A stretch of DNA of 58,182 nt from Candidatus Kuenenia stuttgartensis (GTDB taxonomy: Bacteria > Planctomycetota > Planctomycetia > Isosphaerales > Isosphaeraceae), in assembly GCA_945865635.1 (NCBI GenBank), contig CAMBEP010000031.1, positions 1 to 58,182 of the forward strand. The letters are read 5' to 3'. The position numbers and the translations under genes were made by a program. A model generated the notes under the pieces. That model did no database searches. It had not been told where the DNA came from and was given only the letters and a program-made list of their open reading frames with translations. Position 1 is the first letter of the stretch; the number at the start of each line of letters is the position of its first letter. Below, piece by piece: positions 42,891 to 50,989 of this stretch.

Positions 42891-44279
42891 ATGTTCACTT
42901 TCTACGACCACGATGGGAATGGTTCTCGCAGGTCATTCCTTCGTGTGGGTGCCTCCAGCCTGGTGGCAAGTCTGGGGCTCTCTGGCTTACCGCTTGTGAA
43001 AGCACTGACTGAGCCCGATAGCCCATTGCTGAAAGGCAGATCGGTCATATTTCTGTTCCTTCACGGCGGCCCGAGCCAGATCGAGACTTTCGATCCTAAG
43101 ATGGATATGCCAGAAGGGATCCGAAGCGCAACCGGCTCTGTAAGGACTAAAACTCCGGGCATTGACTTCGGTGGTTCGTTTTCAAAACTTGCAGCGATCA
43201 GCGACAGGTTTTCGATCGTTCGCTCGTTTGCCACTGGCGATGGCAATCACGACATAAAGCCAATTGTTGGCCGAGACACATTTGGAGCCAATCTTGGCAG
43301 CATTTTTGCCCGTCTCTCTGGAACAAACCATCCCGTGACAGGCATTCCAACCAACATCATGCTCTTTCCTCAGTCAGTGGACCCCTCGACTCAGGCTGGC
43401 GAGATGACGTTCGGCAAGTTTACTGCGACAGGCCCGCTGAATCCAAGCTTCGCTCCGTTCGATCCCGCCGGTTCCGGTGGTGACCTGCGTCAGCTTACAA
43501 ACAATGTGCCTCGGGCTCGCCTGGAATCGCGGCGATTGATGTCGCTGGAATTCGACAAAATCAAACATTCTCTGGACTCGATATCAGGCGATAATCCATT
43601 TCGGGATCAGGCATTTCGACTTCTCTCAGGTGGCCTTGAAGAGGCTTTTGACATCCGCAGGGAGTCGCCTCATCTTGTGGATCGTTACGACACGGCACCG
43701 CTGGTCAGGCCCGACTCGATCAACAAGAAATGGAACAACCATAAAAATTATGCCGACAACGCCAAGAGTCTCGGTAAACTGCTTCTGCTGGCTCGTCGGC
43801 TGTGCGAGCGAGGCGCTGGATTTGTGACTGTCACCACCAACTTCGTCTGGGACATGCATGCGGACATCAACAACGCCACCATGACTGAAGGCATGTCCTA
43901 TATGGGTGGCCCACTTGATTATGCACTGTCAGCACTTGTGGAAGACCTGGATGCACGCGGCCTATCGGACAAAGTGCTTGTAGTGGCCTGCGGCGAGATG
44001 GGCAGAACTCCAAAAATCAACGCCAACGGGGGTCGAGATCATTGGGGTGGCCTGGCGCCTCTCTTTATTTATGGAGGCGGCACAAATCCTGGACAAGTCA
44101 TCGGACGGTCAGCCAAAGATGCAGGCTCGCCCGCTGATACCCCTGTTGGTATCAAAGACCTCATCGCAACAATTCTCGAACGCACAGTCGACACCGGTCA
44201 AGTTCGTCTGATTCAAAACCTTCAGCCTGAATTCAGCCAGATCATGACCACCTGGAAACCGATCCCAGGATTGGTTTGA
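42891..44279 (+). CDS. DUF1501 family Tat-exported protein
   Basis: A 462-residue protein. It has a Tat-type signal SRRSFLRVGASSLVASLGLS, the family block SVIFLFLHGGPSQIETFDPK and the late ACGEMGRTPKINANGGRDHW motif. It is a paralogue of the protein at 9921-11369 but, unlike that one, is not paired with a DUF1549/DUF1553 gene; instead it follows hydrolase and ThuA genes. It is presumably periplasmic, with unknown function. GGAAAG lies about 12 bases before the ATG. Confidence 0.92.
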   Translation: MFTFYDHDGNGSRRSFLRVGASSLVASLGLSGLPLVKALTEPDSPLLKGRSVIFLFLHGGPSQIETFDPKMDMPEGIRSATGSVRTKTPGIDFGGSFSKLAAISDRFSIVRSFATGDGNHDIKPIVGRDTFGANLGSIFARLSGTNHPVTGIPTNIMLFPQSVDPSTQAGEMTFGKFTATGPLNPSFAPFDPAGSGGDLRQLTNNVPRARLESRRLMSLEFDKIKHSLDSISGDNPFRDQAFRLLSGGLEEAFDIRRESPHLVDRYDTAPLVRPDSINKKWNNHKNYADNAKSLGKLLLLARRLCERGAGFVTVTTNFVWDMHADINNATMTEGMSYMGGPLDYALSALVEDLDARGLSDKVLVVACGEMGRTPKINANGGRDHWGGLAPLFIYGGGTNPGQVIGRSAKDAGSPADTPVGIKDLIATILERTVDTGQVRLIQNLQPEFSQIMTTWKPIPGLV

Positions 44280-44340
44280 TTCACCAACGATTGCTGGCTA
44301 ACCAAACTAGAACACTGGGATCAGCCCCTGTAAAACTCAA

Positions 44341-44361
44341 CAAGATCGTTTATAAATCTTG
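44341..44361. terminator. Possible hairpin between convergent genes
   Basis: CAAGAT (44341-44346) pairs with ATCTTG (44356-44361) around a 9-base loop, between the convergent stops at 44279 and 44373. The stem is short and AT-rich, so the call is weak. Confidence 0.3.
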
Positions 44362-44372
44362 CTGATCTTTTA

Positions 44373-45434
44373 TCAAACGTTCCAACGTGCCGCATAAGAC
44401 TCCATCTGAGTGATTTCGGTAGCCGTCAGTGCGCGGTTGAAGACCACGACCTCACTAAACGTGATGCCCTGAAAGCCACTCGCATTGGTTTCAGCACCCA
44501 TTCTGAAATTTGCCGAAATCGTGTTTTGTGAACTCACCACATTGGACATCACACTCGTCCGATTAATACGCTGACTGAGCAAACCACCCGAGAGTGTGAC
44601 CACCCACAAGACCGGAGTATTCACTGTTAAAACGTAAGAACTGGCATAGTCAAAGGCCCAACCTTGAACCGTCGCAGGTGGAGTTGTTCCAGACCATTTT
44701 ACCATACCAAATACAGCATTGGTGGTATTGGATCCCCAACTCATTCCACCGTATGAAGCGACAAACATATTCCATTTTGCAACCATCACGACCGTACGAT
44801 CGGCTTTCCCAAGCGGCAATAATGCATCTGAGCCTGTCATGACGTCGTCAATACCGTCAAAGGTGACGCCCGGCAAGTTGTTCATGCCAGTTGGCTTATA
44901 GAGCGGCTGATAAGTTAATGTCGCCTGCGACAGATTCAGAGCGTTTGATGACAAGTCCTGCCAACCCTGTACAGGGTCGTCCAAAACAGCAGCATTCGTG
45001 CCACCACGCTTGATAACGCCAGAATCGGCACGAAGCCACATCGCCAAATTCGTCTGGACCGGCAAAGCCAGTGTCGAACGTGTAATTGCAACCGTTTTGG
45101 GAGCAATCGTCAAATCGCTTGGAGTGGCTGTCAAAGTCACATTCACAGGCCCGATTGTCGAGCCCGTAACGGTCACGTTGGCCGACAATGGCAACCCCGG
45201 CCCAAACACCACCACCGACGGTGAAACAGTGACCGACGGATCACTTGATGTCACTGTCACATTTGTATTAACAATTGGAGCCACCGTAAGGGCAACCGAC
45301 AGAATGGCTTGGGTCCCTGAACCAGATCGGTCCAGAACCATAGTGCCAGGTAATGCCGACATGGTTGGGAGAATCACCGCACTTGTGGAATTTGGCTTTT
45401 TCAGGAAGTACAAGCTGGGCCGTCTCTGGATCAT
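44373..45434 (-). CDS. LamG/concanavalin A-like domain protein
   Basis: A 353-residue protein; AGAGGG lies 9 bases before the ATG at 45434. The N-terminal part has an Ig-like beta segment (TVTSSDPSVTVSPSVVVFGP). From about residue 130 comes a LamG-like jelly roll: NLAMWLRADSGVIKRGG, WQDLSSNALNLSQA, PGVTFDGIDDVMTGSDALLP and the closing FSEVVVFNRALTATEI. Such domains bind carbohydrate or protein surfaces. No classical signal peptide is visible, odd for a protein of this type; the true N-terminus may differ or export may be non-classical. Confidence 0.8.
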   Translation of the reverse strand: MIQRRPSLYFLKKPNSTSAVILPTMSALPGTMVLDRSGSGTQAILSVALTVAPIVNTNVTVTSSDPSVTVSPSVVVFGPGLPLSANVTVTGSTIGPVNVTLTATPSDLTIAPKTVAITRSTLALPVQTNLAMWLRADSGVIKRGGTNAAVLDDPVQGWQDLSSNALNLSQATLTYQPLYKPTGMNNLPGVTFDGIDDVMTGSDALLPLGKADRTVVMVAKWNMFVASYGGMSWGSNTTNAVFGMVKWSGTTPPATVQGWAFDYASSYVLTVNTPVLWVVTLSGGLLSQRINRTSVMSNVVSSQNTISANFRMGAETNASGFQGITFSEVVVFNRALTATEITQMESYAARWNV

Positions 45435-45638
45435 CGTTTTAAACCCTCTTTTTTATATCAAGAATCCGCGACCGTACGATCATCCCCACTATCCAGATCA
45501 ATTCGCTTTTCGAAGCCACTTGAACTCTCCCTTTTTGCAAAATCCATGGGAACAACCGTTCTAACCGAACCAACCGTTACGGCTCGTTGATTAAGGTAAA
45601 CATCCCGTGAAAAATCCAATCTCCTGCCAATTTGATTC

Positions 45639-45667
45639 TTGACAAGAGCTGGTTTCGGTTGTCTAAT
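45639..45667 (+). promoter_or_regulatory. Possible promoter ahead of the glycan cluster
   Basis: TTGACA (45639-45644), a 17-base spacer and TCTAAT (45662-45667). A second -10-like box, TAGTAT (45710-45715), touches the palindrome at 45716 and equals the -10 box ahead of rpiA. The 45435-45855 gap contains these and the palindrome, and no ORF I would support. Confidence 0.45.
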
Positions 45668-45715
45668 TAAGCAAGTTCAAGGTGGCAACCATTGCTCATC
45701 AGAATAGTTTAGTAT

Positions 45716-45733
45716 ATGCGAAACGTTTCGCAT
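45716..45733. promoter_or_regulatory. 18-bp perfect palindrome, LacI-type operator candidate
   Basis: ATGCGAAACGTTTCGCAT is a perfect 18-bp palindrome with a central CG dyad. Its 12-bp core CGAAACGTTTCG is identical to the one at 8990-9001 ahead of rpiA. It sits about 120 bases before the first glycan-cluster gene, downstream of promoter-like boxes. It could also affect the divergent LamG gene. Confidence 0.6.
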
Positions 45734-45855
45734 TACCATGCTGTTGAATGTGGCATATCATACTCAAATCTGAATGACCTTACGGGATGTTTGAGGTCTC
45801 ATAACGCCAAGGTTGGTTTCTTTGTGTCAATCCACACGTCAGTGAAATTTGCAGC

Positions 45856-47826
45856 ATGAGTAAATTCAACAAGCCACCAAGCGGCCAAAAGCCTCAGCCA
45901 GCCACCAAAGCTGACCAGGCTCCAGCCACAATAAAGATGCCTGCTGCGGATGCAGCAACCGTCCCTGTCATTCCACCCATTCAGGCCGTACTAGAAAAAC
46001 CGATGTCCACACCACAGCCCCTCATTTTGCCCCCGTTGGTCATCCCGCCAGTTGTAGCGGCTCCGGCTGCACCAGATCAAAATGACCCAAATGTCATTTT
46101 GAAAAATCTCATGGCCGCTTATTCCGCTGGTAATCAGCAGCAATACAACGCTGCATTTATTCATCTCTTTCAAACGATCAATAATCTGAACGTTCTTGGT
46201 ATCAACGATGCCGAACGCCAGTTTCTCGGCCGGATTGTTTCCTCGGCCCTCTCCGTCTTTGTTCAGCCAGACTTTGAAATCATGGAACAGGTGGCCTTCC
46301 CTGTCCTGATGTACAATGCCCTGATCGGCAACGTCATCGCCGGCTGCCTGCGTTCCAACACAGATCAGCACATTCTTATGGTGCGTGGACAGAAGCAGGA
46401 AATCTACAAGACGATGGTCCTCTACTCGGCTCGTAACGAGATCGAAGTCGACGTCGCCAACCTCCTCCTTCTCAATGCCGACCTCGCCAGCAAGTGGCTC
46501 TACCAAACCTGGAAGGTCGTCTTCAGCGGCAACTGCAACGAACGCGTCACCCGCAACCTGTCGCGCTTCCTCTCGCAAATGGACCATCGCGTCCTCCCCG
46601 CCTTCGACGTTCAGGAACTCTACTTCGGCTGCACCTACCTGGGCATCCCTGAAGAGCGTCGCGCCAAAGAAATCATCAATCAGTCGATCCAGCGCCACAT
46701 TCAAGTTCCGATCCGCAACACGCCCAACCCTCGCAAAATCGCCGTCTTCAGCGATTACTGGTTCAAGGGCCACAGCGTTCACCGGACTCTCGGCCAGTAC
46801 ATCGAATCGCTGATGCCAGACTTCGACCTGACCCTGATGCACTCCATCCGCCCGGCCGACCAGCTTGACACCTCAATGTTCAAAGACGTTCGCCAGGTCA
46901 GCTTCGACGGTGCCCGGCTCGATGCCAGCTCGTTCGAGGTTAACGAATTCTCGGCCGTCATCTACCCTGACATCGGAATGACCCTGCCTTCGATCCTGAT
47001 GTCGAACCTGCGCATTGCACCGGTCCAGATGATCATGACGGGCCACCCGGCCAGCACCTTTGGTGGCAAGATTGACTACTTCATCAGTGGTCAGGAAGTG
47101 GACTTGCCGATCATCGCCCAGCAGAACTATTCCGAGCGTCTGGTGCTTCTCCCAGGCTATGGGGCTGTTCACGAACCTCCTCGCTATACGCCCACCGGCC
47201 GCAAGAAGTCGGGTTCCGAAATTCTGATCAACTGCTCGTGGTACGGCCAGAAGATTCACTGGAGATGTCTGGAGACCGTCAACAACGCTCTCAAGCAGTG
47301 CAAGAACCGGGTCAAGCTGCGAGTCTTCGCCGGCAACGCTCCGATCCTTCACAAGGGCTATGCGGCGTTCCTGAACGACCTCTCACGCCAGCTTTCCAAC
47401 GCCTGGGTGGAAGCCGTTCCGCACGTAGCTTATGAAGATTACATGGGCCTGATGGAAGAAGGCGATTTCGCGATCGACGTTTTCCCGTTCGCTGGCTCCA
47501 ACACAGTTTCGGACAACCTGCACCTGCGTAAACCAACACTGGTTCGCGAAGGCTATCGCTGGTTCAACCGGATCGGACCTGCCATGTTGCGTTCGGCCGG
47601 CATGCACGAGCTGATTGCGACGACAGACGATGACTACATGAAAAAGTTGATCCGTCTGGTTGACGAACCGGAATATCGTGATAGCTTTGCAGAGCAACTC
47701 AAGAAGGTGGATATGCCATCCACAGTGCACAATCCAAAGGGTGCCAAAGAGTTCGCCGAATTCATCAAGAACGTGACCCGCGACCCCGGCCATTACAAGG
47801 GTACTGAGCCGATTGTGGTGGGTTGA
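45856..47826 (+). CDS. OGT/HMW1C-like glycosyltransferase (GT41 type)
   Basis: A 656-residue protein. A Pro/Ala/Gln-rich N-terminus (about 80 residues) leads to a helical region, then a GT-B fold with GT41-like blocks: RKIAVFSDYWFKGHSVHRTL (about residue 294), MIMTGHPASTFGGKIDYFIS, LINCSWYGQKIHWRCLETVN and FPFAGSNTVSDNLHLRKPTL. OGT, SPINDLY and HMW1C enzymes put sugars on Ser/Thr or Asn of proteins in the cytosol, using nucleotide sugars. No signal peptide. TPR repeats typical of OGT are not clear, so an HMW1C-like role is as likely. It opens the glycan cluster. Confidence 0.72.
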   Translation: MSKFNKPPSGQKPQPATKADQAPATIKMPAADAATVPVIPPIQAVLEKPMSTPQPLILPPLVIPPVVAAPAAPDQNDPNVILKNLMAAYSAGNQQQYNAAFIHLFQTINNLNVLGINDAERQFLGRIVSSALSVFVQPDFEIMEQVAFPVLMYNALIGNVIAGCLRSNTDQHILMVRGQKQEIYKTMVLYSARNEIEVDVANLLLLNADLASKWLYQTWKVVFSGNCNERVTRNLSRFLSQMDHRVLPAFDVQELYFGCTYLGIPEERRAKEIINQSIQRHIQVPIRNTPNPRKIAVFSDYWFKGHSVHRTLGQYIESLMPDFDLTLMHSIRPADQLDTSMFKDVRQVSFDGARLDASSFEVNEFSAVIYPDIGMTLPSILMSNLRIAPVQMIMTGHPASTFGGKIDYFISGQEVDLPIIAQQNYSERLVLLPGYGAVHEPPRYTPTGRKKSGSEILINCSWYGQKIHWRCLETVNNALKQCKNRVKLRVFAGNAPILHKGYAAFLNDLSRQLSNAWVEAVPHVAYEDYMGLMEEGDFAIDVFPFAGSNTVSDNLHLRKPTLVREGYRWFNRIGPAMLRSAGMHELIATTDDDYMKKLIRLVDEPEYRDSFAEQLKKVDMPSTVHNPKGAKEFAEFIKNVTRDPGHYKGTEPIVVG

Positions 47827-47883
47827 GGCGGCCTGATCTCTACATGGTCTTTGGATCTGTTTTGCGTGGAATACCTCCCAAGC

Positions 47884-47906
47884 TGATTACTGCAAAAAAG
47901 TAATCA
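47884..47906. other. Hairpin before the second hddA-like gene
   Basis: TGATTAC (47884-47890) and GTAATCA (47900-47906) form a 7-bp stem around a 9-base A-rich loop, 23 bases before the ATG at 47930. It could be a weak terminator of the upstream gene or a translational control element. It marks the change from GC-rich to more AT-rich coding sequence. Confidence 0.35.
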
Positions 47907-47929
47907 TTCACCTCTGCAGTCCAAAGATC

Positions 47930-49000
47930 ATGATCATTTCTCGCACTCCATACAGAATTTCCTTTTTTGGGGGTGGCACTGACTACCCCTCTTGGTATTT
48001 AAATCATGGTGGAGCTGTACTTGCTGCGACGATTGACAAGTATTGTTATCTCACATGTCGCTATCTCCCTCCTTTTTTTGAGCATCGCTATCGAATTGTC
48101 TACTCAAAAATAGAAATGATTAATCATGTTGATGATATAATTCACCCATCAGTACGAGAAACGTTGAAGTTTCTTGGAATTGAGCGTGGGATTGAACTTC
48201 ATCATGATGGTGATTTACCGGCACGAAGTGGTATGGGCTCGAGTTCAGCATTCACAGTAGGACTTCTTCACGCCTTGCATTCTCTCCAAGGTCGAATGGT
48301 GAGTAAGCACCAACTCGCTACGGAAGCAATTCATATCGAGCAAACCGTACTCAGCGAAACTGTTGGCTCGCAGGATCAGGTGATGGCGGCGTACGGTGGA
48401 CTTGATCATGTACGTTTTCTTCAAAGTGGTGATGTTGTTGTTCGACCATTGATCATGAATCGTAGCAGAATCAACTTGCTAAATGATCATTTGATGCTTT
48501 TTTATACAGGCATTAAGCGAACAGCGTCAGAGGTTGCAAGTAGCTACGTTGATGATATAGGATCTCGGAGAAGACAATTAAGAATTCTTTCTGATCTTGT
48601 TGATGAGGGTGTTGAGACCCTATGTGGCACAAACGACCTGAGTAGATTTGGAGAACTTTTAAATGAAGCTTGGCAGGCGAAGCGAAGCTTTAGCCCAATG
48701 GTTTCAAGCAGTTATATTGATCAACTATACGCCAAAGCAATTTCTGCTGGTGCTCTGGGCGGTAAGTTATTAGGGGCTGGTGGTGGTGGTTTCATGCTGT
48801 TTTTTGTACCGCCTGAGTTCCAGGCAAACGTTGCGCAACAGCTTGCAGGATTAATTCAGGTTTCCTTCCGATTTGAGTTTTCGGGTAGTCAAATTGCATA
48901 TTACAACCCTGGCTTGGATTATTCCAATGAAGACCGTATTCGTCAAAATGCTACTATTGACGAATTTCGCGAATTAACCGATAAGCCTTCTTACATCTAA
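47930..49000 (+). CDS. hddA: Heptose 7-phosphate kinase-like GHMP kinase, second copy
   Basis: A complete 356-residue protein. Seen: ISRTPYRISFFGGGTDYPSW at the N-terminus, the GHMP ATP loop DLPARSGMGSSSAFTVGLL (about residues 95-113), VGSQDQVMAAYGG, and GGKLLGAGGGGFMLFF near residue 280. It is a homologue of the truncated gene at base 1. HddA makes heptose 1,7-bisphosphate in GDP-heptose synthesis; relatives also act on other sugar phosphates. Its codon use is visibly more AT-rich than the glycosyltransferase gene before it, suggesting a separate origin. A Fcl-like gene follows directly. Confidence 0.87.
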   Translation: MIISRTPYRISFFGGGTDYPSWYLNHGGAVLAATIDKYCYLTCRYLPPFFEHRYRIVYSKIEMINHVDDIIHPSVRETLKFLGIERGIELHHDGDLPARSGMGSSSAFTVGLLHALHSLQGRMVSKHQLATEAIHIEQTVLSETVGSQDQVMAAYGGLDHVRFLQSGDVVVRPLIMNRSRINLLNDHLMLFYTGIKRTASEVASSYVDDIGSRRRQLRILSDLVDEGVETLCGTNDLSRFGELLNEAWQAKRSFSPMVSSSYIDQLYAKAISAGALGGKLLGAGGGGFMLFFVPPEFQANVAQQLAGLIQVSFRFEFSGSQIAYYNPGLDYSNEDRIRQNATIDEFRELTDKPSYI

Positions 49001-49012
49001 CTTGTGAAACAC

Positions 49013-49966
49013 ATGAATAATCCTCACAAATCAAAAATATTCGTAGCTGGCGAGAACACCCTGATAGGGGAAGCTCTTGTTCGCCAACTACGCAATGAGA
49101 ATACCTGGGATGTTGTAGGAATTGGCACTACCGGATTTGACCTGCAAAAAGCATGCGAATTAGAATCATTTTTTGAGTCAGAAAAACCAGAATATGTCAT
49201 TTACGCCGGTGGTAAATCAGGCGGAATCGCCGCGAATTTGAAATATCCGGCTGAGATGATGTATGACAACCTGATGGGTGCGACAAACATCATTCACTCA
49301 TCACATAAGCATGGCGTCAAGAAACTGCTGTATATTGCGAGTTCATGCAGCTATCCAAGGCTCTGCACCCAACCGATGAAAGAGGACCAACTACTGACTG
49401 GTTCTCTTGAACCGACAAATGAGGCTTACGCCGTAGCCAAGCTGTCAGGCATCAAGCTTTGTCAGGCCTACAGGCGACAATATGGCGACGATTTTATCGT
49501 GGCCATTCCTGCTAATTGTTTTGGCATTCATGACGATTTCAGTCCGGAAGATTCCCATGTGATCGGGGCCTTGATACGTAGAGCCCATGAGGCGAAACAG
49601 TCCAGCCTGCCACAACTGACGGTTTGGGGCACGGGTCAGGCTCGACGGGAATTTCTTTTTGCTGACGATATCGCAGATGCATGCCTCTTTACTCTCCGCC
49701 ATTATTCGGACGAACAACCGATCAATCTGGCTGGTGGAACCGACGTTTCTATTCGAGAACTGGCCCAAATGGTCTGCCATGTTGTAGGCTATACTGGAGA
49801 GTTGGAGTTCGAATTGAACCGTCCCGATGGAATGCCCCTCAAATCACTCGATGCCAGTCGGCTGTCGTCGCTAGGCTGGTCGCCACGCACTTCGTTCCAA
49901 GTCGGGCTTGAAGCAACTTACAAGGCATTTCTGACAGAGTCTCCAGATCAAGAGGTCCGTATATGA
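49013..49966 (+). CDS. NAD(P)-dependent epimerase, GDP-L-fucose synthase-like
   Basis: A 317-residue protein from the ATG at 49013 (a GTG at 49004 is possible). Extended SDR fold. KIFVAGENTLIGEALV is the cofactor loop, with the central glycine altered compared with GxxGxxG. SSCSYPR and EAYAVAKLSGIKLCQAYRRQ give the Ser/Cys and YxxxK catalytic set, and SPEDSHVIGALIRRAHEAK matches the Fcl region holding its catalytic His. GDP-L-fucose synthase epimerises and reduces GDP-4-keto-6-deoxymannose; a heptose or deoxy analogue is possible. No gmd gene is in the window. Coupled by ATGA to the next gene. Confidence 0.82.
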   Translation: MNNPHKSKIFVAGENTLIGEALVRQLRNENTWDVVGIGTTGFDLQKACELESFFESEKPEYVIYAGGKSGGIAANLKYPAEMMYDNLMGATNIIHSSHKHGVKKLLYIASSCSYPRLCTQPMKEDQLLTGSLEPTNEAYAVAKLSGIKLCQAYRRQYGDDFIVAIPANCFGIHDDFSPEDSHVIGALIRRAHEAKQSSLPQLTVWGTGQARREFLFADDIADACLFTLRHYSDEQPINLAGGTDVSIRELAQMVCHVVGYTGELEFELNRPDGMPLKSLDASRLSSLGWSPRTSFQVGLEATYKAFLTESPDQEVRI

Positions 49967-50901
49967 TCGATCGACTATTTCGCTCTCTATTTTTGATTCG
50001 ACGGGTCGAAGAGGAGATCGCTCGGGTTTACCCATCTGACAAGATCATGAGTCCTGTCCACCTATCCATCGGTCAAGAAGCGATTTCAGTTGGAGTCTGT
50101 GCAACACTTCGACCAGAAGATGTCGTGTTCGGGACATATCGTTGCCATGCACTTTATCTAGCCAAGGGTGGCAATTTAAAAGCAATGATTGCTGAGCTTT
50201 ACGGAAAATTCGCCGGTTGTGCAAAAGGTAAAGCCGGTTCAATGCACTTGATCGACACATCGGCAGGCGTGATGGGTGCCTCTGCGGTGGTCTCCTCAAC
50301 AATTCCAACTTCTGTTGGCTATGCCTTTGCTGAAAAAACTCGAGGCAAAGACACCGTTGTTGCCTGCTTCTTTGGCGATGGTGCAACAGAAGAAGGTGTT
50401 TTTCACGAAGCGCTGAACTTTGCATCTCTTAAAAAATTGCCTGTGGTTTTTATCTGTGAAAACAACTACTATGCAATCCACTCCACAGAATCAGCTCGAA
50501 GGGGTGGGCCGGAAATCACAGCGATGGCCCAAGCTCACGGTATTCCTGCAATTAAACTTGAAGGAATGAATATTGAAGAAATCATCCAGTCTGTGGGCAA
50601 AGCTGTTGAAGAGATTCGAAACGGTGGTGGCCCAAGATTTTTTGAGATTATGTGCTATCGCTGGAAAGAGCACGTTGGCCCCAACGACGATTTCGGGGTT
50701 GGTTACCGCAAAAAGGAAGAAGCAGAGCCTTGGCTGGCAAATGATCAGGTTCAAGTGGTTGGAAACAAGCTTTCCGAAGAAGACCGTCGTCGTATCGAAA
50801 TTGCCGTGGAGGCAGAGATTGCTGAAGCTTTTGCTTTTGCAGAATCAGCTGAATTGCCACCGGACTCAGAACTGTTAAGCGACATATTTCGGACTCATTG
50901 A
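49963..50901 (+). CDS. Thiamine-diphosphate E1 alpha-like dehydrogenase/ligase subunit
   Basis: A 312-residue protein of the pyruvate/acetoin dehydrogenase E1-alpha family. The ThDP-binding motif begins FFGDGATEEGVFHEALNFAS and ends CENN (about residues 128-166). Also seen: SPVHLSIGQEAISVGVCATL, GTYRCHALYLAKGG and GKAGSMHLIDTSAGVMGASA. It pairs with the beta-like subunit 88 bases on. No lipoyl E2 or E3 gene is present, and the setting is nucleotide-sugar synthesis, so I infer decarboxylation of a 2-oxo acid with transfer of the acyl or aldehyde unit to a sugar rather than to CoA. Confidence 0.88.
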   Translation: MIDRLFRSLFLIRRVEEEIARVYPSDKIMSPVHLSIGQEAISVGVCATLRPEDVVFGTYRCHALYLAKGGNLKAMIAELYGKFAGCAKGKAGSMHLIDTSAGVMGASAVVSSTIPTSVGYAFAEKTRGKDTVVACFFGDGATEEGVFHEALNFASLKKLPVVFICENNYYAIHSTESARRGGPEITAMAQAHGIPAIKLEGMNIEEIIQSVGKAVEEIRNGGGPRFFEIMCYRWKEHVGPNDDFGVGYRKKEEAEPWLANDQVQVVGNKLSEEDRRRIEIAVEAEIAEAFAFAESAELPPDSELLSDIFRTH

Positions 50902-50989
50902 AATCAAATACACTCGTTCGGATTCAGTCCCACTGCCTGAGCAATATGGTAGCTGATTCCTCGGCACTTCAGAATCAAGGCGCGAAAGA

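Noticed and set aside
45991..46842. 283-codon minus-strand open frame inside the GT41-like gene
   Set aside because: Antisense shadow; the plus-strand frame has recognisable glycosyltransferase motifs and the antisense peptide has none.
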